DNA from: Nitrosomonadaceae bacterium | GTDB lineage: Bacteria; Pseudomonadota; Gammaproteobacteria; Burkholderiales; Usitatibacteraceae | Length of the DNA: 7,828 nucleotides | Assembly: GCA_021300055.1 (NCBI GenBank) | Contig: JAJTHU010000335.1 | Location: forward strand, 1 to 7,828 | Reading direction: 5' to 3' | Part shown: in pieces, positions 6,716 through 7,828 of the stretch | Numbering within the stretch: position 1 is the first letter of the stretch | Layout of the letters: every line of letters starts with the position of its first letter | The notes under the pieces: generated by a model | Database searches by the model: none | What the model saw: only the letters and a program-made list of their open reading frames with translations | What the model was told of the DNA's origin: nothing | Program-made: the position numbers and the translations under genes

Positions 6716-7263
6716 GCGGCACCTCCACTCTTGGTTTCAACGTGGGTGATGTCGAGCACTTCTTTGCCGAGCGCCGCTACTTTTTTGGGCTTGGCGCCTT
6801 TTTTCTGCGCGGCCATTTCGCGCGCGGCCGCGTGGATGGCGGTTCGCACGCGGTTGTACGTTCCACATCGGCAGATATTTGTCATTGCCTCATCAATGTC
6901 CTTGTCGGTCGGATTCGGCTTCGCTTTGACGAGTGCGGCGGCTGCCATGATCATGCCCGACTGGCAGAAGCCACATTGCGGTACGTCGAGAGCCTGCCAC
7001 GCGCGCTGGATGGGGTGTGAAGCATCCGGCGACAGCCCCTCGATAGTGGTAATTTTTTGGGTCGGCTTGATCGCTGCCGCAGGCATCACGCACGCGCGCA
7101 TCGGCACGCCGTCGACGTGCACGGTGCAGGCCCCGCATTGGGCAATTCCGCAGCCATACTTGGTCCCGGTGAGGCCAAGCTGCTCACGGAGCACCCACAA
7201 CAAGGGTGTTCCTTCATCCGCCTGATACTCAAGCGTTTTGCCGTTCACATTCAACTTTGGCAT
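6712..7263 (-). CDS. [2Fe-2S] electron-transfer subunit of the molybdenum hydroxylase (IorA-like)
   Basis: Small subunit of 183 residues that passes electrons from the molybdenum site through two [2Fe-2S] clusters. The ferredoxin-like N-terminal cluster uses Cys38, Cys43, Cys46 and Cys58 ([13 protein letters not shown]...C). The C-terminal helical cluster uses Cys97, Cys100, Cys131 and Cys133 (QCGFCQSG...ICRCGTY). No export signal is present; such subunits travel folded with the Tat-exported large subunit. A lysine-rich tail from about 150 to 183 extends beyond the usual IorA end. ATG 7263 has GGAGG eight bases upstream, which favours it over an in-frame GTG at 7278 that overlaps that ribosome-binding site. 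It is the first gene of the minus-strand operon and is coupled to the large subunit by a four-base overlap. Confidence 0.95.
   Translation of the reverse strand: MPKLNVNGKTLEYQADEGTPLLWVLREQLGLTGTKYGCGIAQCGACTVHVDGVPMRACVMPAAAIKPTQKITTIEGLSPDASHPIQRAWQALDVPQCGFCQSGMIMAAAALVKAKPNPTDKDIDEAMTNICRCGTYNRVRTAIHAAAREMAAQKKGAKPKKVAALGKEVLDITHVETKSGGAA
6721..6726 (-). promoter_or_regulatory. Ribosome-binding site GGAGGT of the molybdopterin subunit
   Basis: GGAGGT lies inside the last codons of the Fe-S subunit gene, five bases before ATG 6715. It fixes the start of the large subunit and shows that the two subunits are translated as a coupled pair. Confidence 0.75.
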
Positions 7264-7291
7264 CGTCTTCTCCTCCACTCTAGGTCGCCTG

Positions 7292-7297
7292 ATTATG
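7292..7297 (-). promoter_or_regulatory. Possible -10 element of the hydroxylase-sox operon promoter
   Basis: On the minus strand the hexamer is CATAAT (5 of 6 to TATAAT), placing transcription start near 7286 and the ATG about 23 bases later. The position where a -35 should be is GC-rich and does not match TTGACA, which suggests an activator. A tandem OmpR-type repeat lies further upstream at 7325-7342. Confidence 0.4.
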
Positions 7298-7324
7298 GAC
7301 CAGCTTTTTCTAGGGCGCGAGGGG

Positions 7325-7342
7325 CTGTAACAGTTCTGTCAC
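7325..7342. promoter_or_regulatory. Pho-box-like tandem repeat CTGTAAC-N4-CTGTCAC in the divergent promoter region
   Basis: Two 7-base direct repeats start exactly 11 bases apart (7325 and 7336), the geometry of OmpR/PhoB-family sites and similar to the Pho box (CTGTCAT-N4-CTGTCAY). It lies between the hydroxylase operon and the BON lipoprotein gene, centred about 47 bases upstream of the operon's predicted start. The response regulator encoded in this window is the natural candidate to bind it, but a PhoB site is also possible. Confidence 0.45.
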
Positions 7343-7382
7343 GCAAATAACATGCAACTGAAATCTGCGCTGCCGATACTGC

Positions 7383-7396
7383 GTTTTCTCGAAAAC
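7383..7396. repeat. Small palindrome GTTTTC-TC-GAAAAC upstream of the BON gene
   Basis: A perfect 6-base inverted repeat around a 2-base centre lies about 49 bases before the BON lipoprotein start. It could be a repressor site for that gene. The 7397-7434 stretch between it and the ribosome-binding site shows no convincing sigma-70 promoter. Confidence 0.25.
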
Positions 7397-7444
7397 AGGG
7401 GACGCTGCCGCAATAACTACAGTAGCGGCATACCAAAGGAAACC

Positions 7445-7762
7445 ATGACCATGAAAAAAACCAAATTTGTGTTGGCCATTGCGGCAGCACTCACGCTCTC
7501 AGCCTGTGCTGACATGAAAGCCACGCCTGCGCCGATCGTTGCTGATGGTCGTATCGCAACTGCAGACGGTATGTTGGCTGACGCCGTACGTTTTGAACTC
7601 AACGCCATGGGCGTGCGTGGTCTGACCGTAACGTCCGCGAACAGCGAAATCACCCTCAAGGGCGACGTTGAAACTGGCCGCGATTTGGCTCGCATTGCCA
7701 AAGCTGTTCAAGCCGTGCCTGGTGTGCGCGCGGTGATTCCAGATATCAACGTCAAGCGCTAA
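7445..7762 (+). CDS. Small BON-domain lipoprotein
   Basis: Protein of about 105 residues, the only plus-strand gene. A lipoprotein signal peptide, MTMKKTKFVLAIAAALTLSAC, ends in the lipobox LSAC, so the mature protein should be lipid-anchored at the cell envelope. After a short linker comes a single BON domain ('LADAVRFELNAMGVRGLTVTSANSEITLKGDVETGRDLARIAKAVQAVPGVRAVIPDINV'), a fold associated with envelope binding and stress tolerance in OsmY- and DolP-like proteins. AAGGA at 7436-7440 is 4 bases before ATG 7445 and 10 before ATG 7451, so either could be used. It is transcribed divergently from the hydroxylase-sox operon and shares its regulatory region. A functional link to the operon is not shown. 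Confidence 0.9.
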   Translation: MTMKKTKFVLAIAAALTLSACADMKATPAPIVADGRIATADGMLADAVRFELNAMGVRGLTVTSANSEITLKGDVETGRDLARIAKAVQAVPGVRAVIPDINVKR

Positions 7763-7778
7763 ATCCTCTCGCGACTGC

Positions 7779-7798
7779 ACGCGGTGGAGTGACCGCGT
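7779..7798 (+). terminator. Hairpin after the BON gene, possible terminator
   Basis: ACGCGGT and ACCGCGT form a 7-base stem with a 6-base loop, 16 bases after the stop codon. No T-run follows, so it is weak as an intrinsic terminator. The last bases of the window (A-run 7818-7822 followed by GCCGCG) look like the left half of a bidirectional terminator whose right arm is cut off. Confidence 0.35.
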
Positions 7799-7828
7799 TG
7801 CTGCCCAAGATCAAAACAAAAAGCCGCG

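Noticed and set aside
6494..7225. 243-residue open frame on the plus strand spanning both hydroxylase subunits
   Set aside because: It lies opposite two conserved overlapping genes and shows no domain; treated as a shadow.

Overview
The window reads as part of a chromosomal accessory cluster from a moderately GC-rich proteobacterium, most likely a betaproteobacterium. This rests on the sox cytochromes, the FAD-less molybdenum hydroxylase pair and the BON lipoprotein; no rRNA or housekeeping marker is present, so the placement is an inference. All genes but one lie on the minus strand.

Reading the minus strand from right to left, a promoter region at about 7264-7444 is shared with the divergent plus-strand gene for a small BON-domain lipoprotein (7445-7762). 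The minus-strand genes then run in this order: a [2Fe-2S] subunit (6712-7263) and a Tat-exported molybdopterin subunit (4517-6715) of an isoquinoline-1-oxidoreductase-like (IorAB-type) hydroxylase; a strong hairpin (4476-4501); soxX (4469-3993), a soxY-like gene (3996-3538), soxZ (3536-3195) and soxA (3160-2390); a 153-base gap with operator-like inverted repeats; an OmpR/PhoB-type response regulator (2236-1547); and a membrane sensor histidine kinase (1406 to beyond base 1). The start and stop overlaps (ATGA at 6712-6715 and 3993-3996) and the 1-34 base gaps among the sox genes indicate tight co-expression.

The most notable point is the SoxY. Its carrier arm does not end in the canonical GGCGG but in ...ASCLED, and it has a second cysteine 14 residues upstream. 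This matches what I recall of the NCBI family name 'SoxY-related AACIE arm protein', a SoxY relative without an established role. SoxX, SoxZ and SoxA look intact, including both SoxA haems and its reactive cysteine. No soxB or soxCD is in the window; instead the sox genes follow a periplasmic molybdenum hydroxylase that lacks a FAD subunit. My inference is a repurposed SoxXA/SoxYZ-type carrier system, with an exported hydroxylase and a dedicated two-component system, whose substrate may not be ordinary thiosulfate.

No tRNA, rRNA, CRISPR array, insertion sequence or phage gene was seen. No gene-free stretch exceeds about 180 bases.
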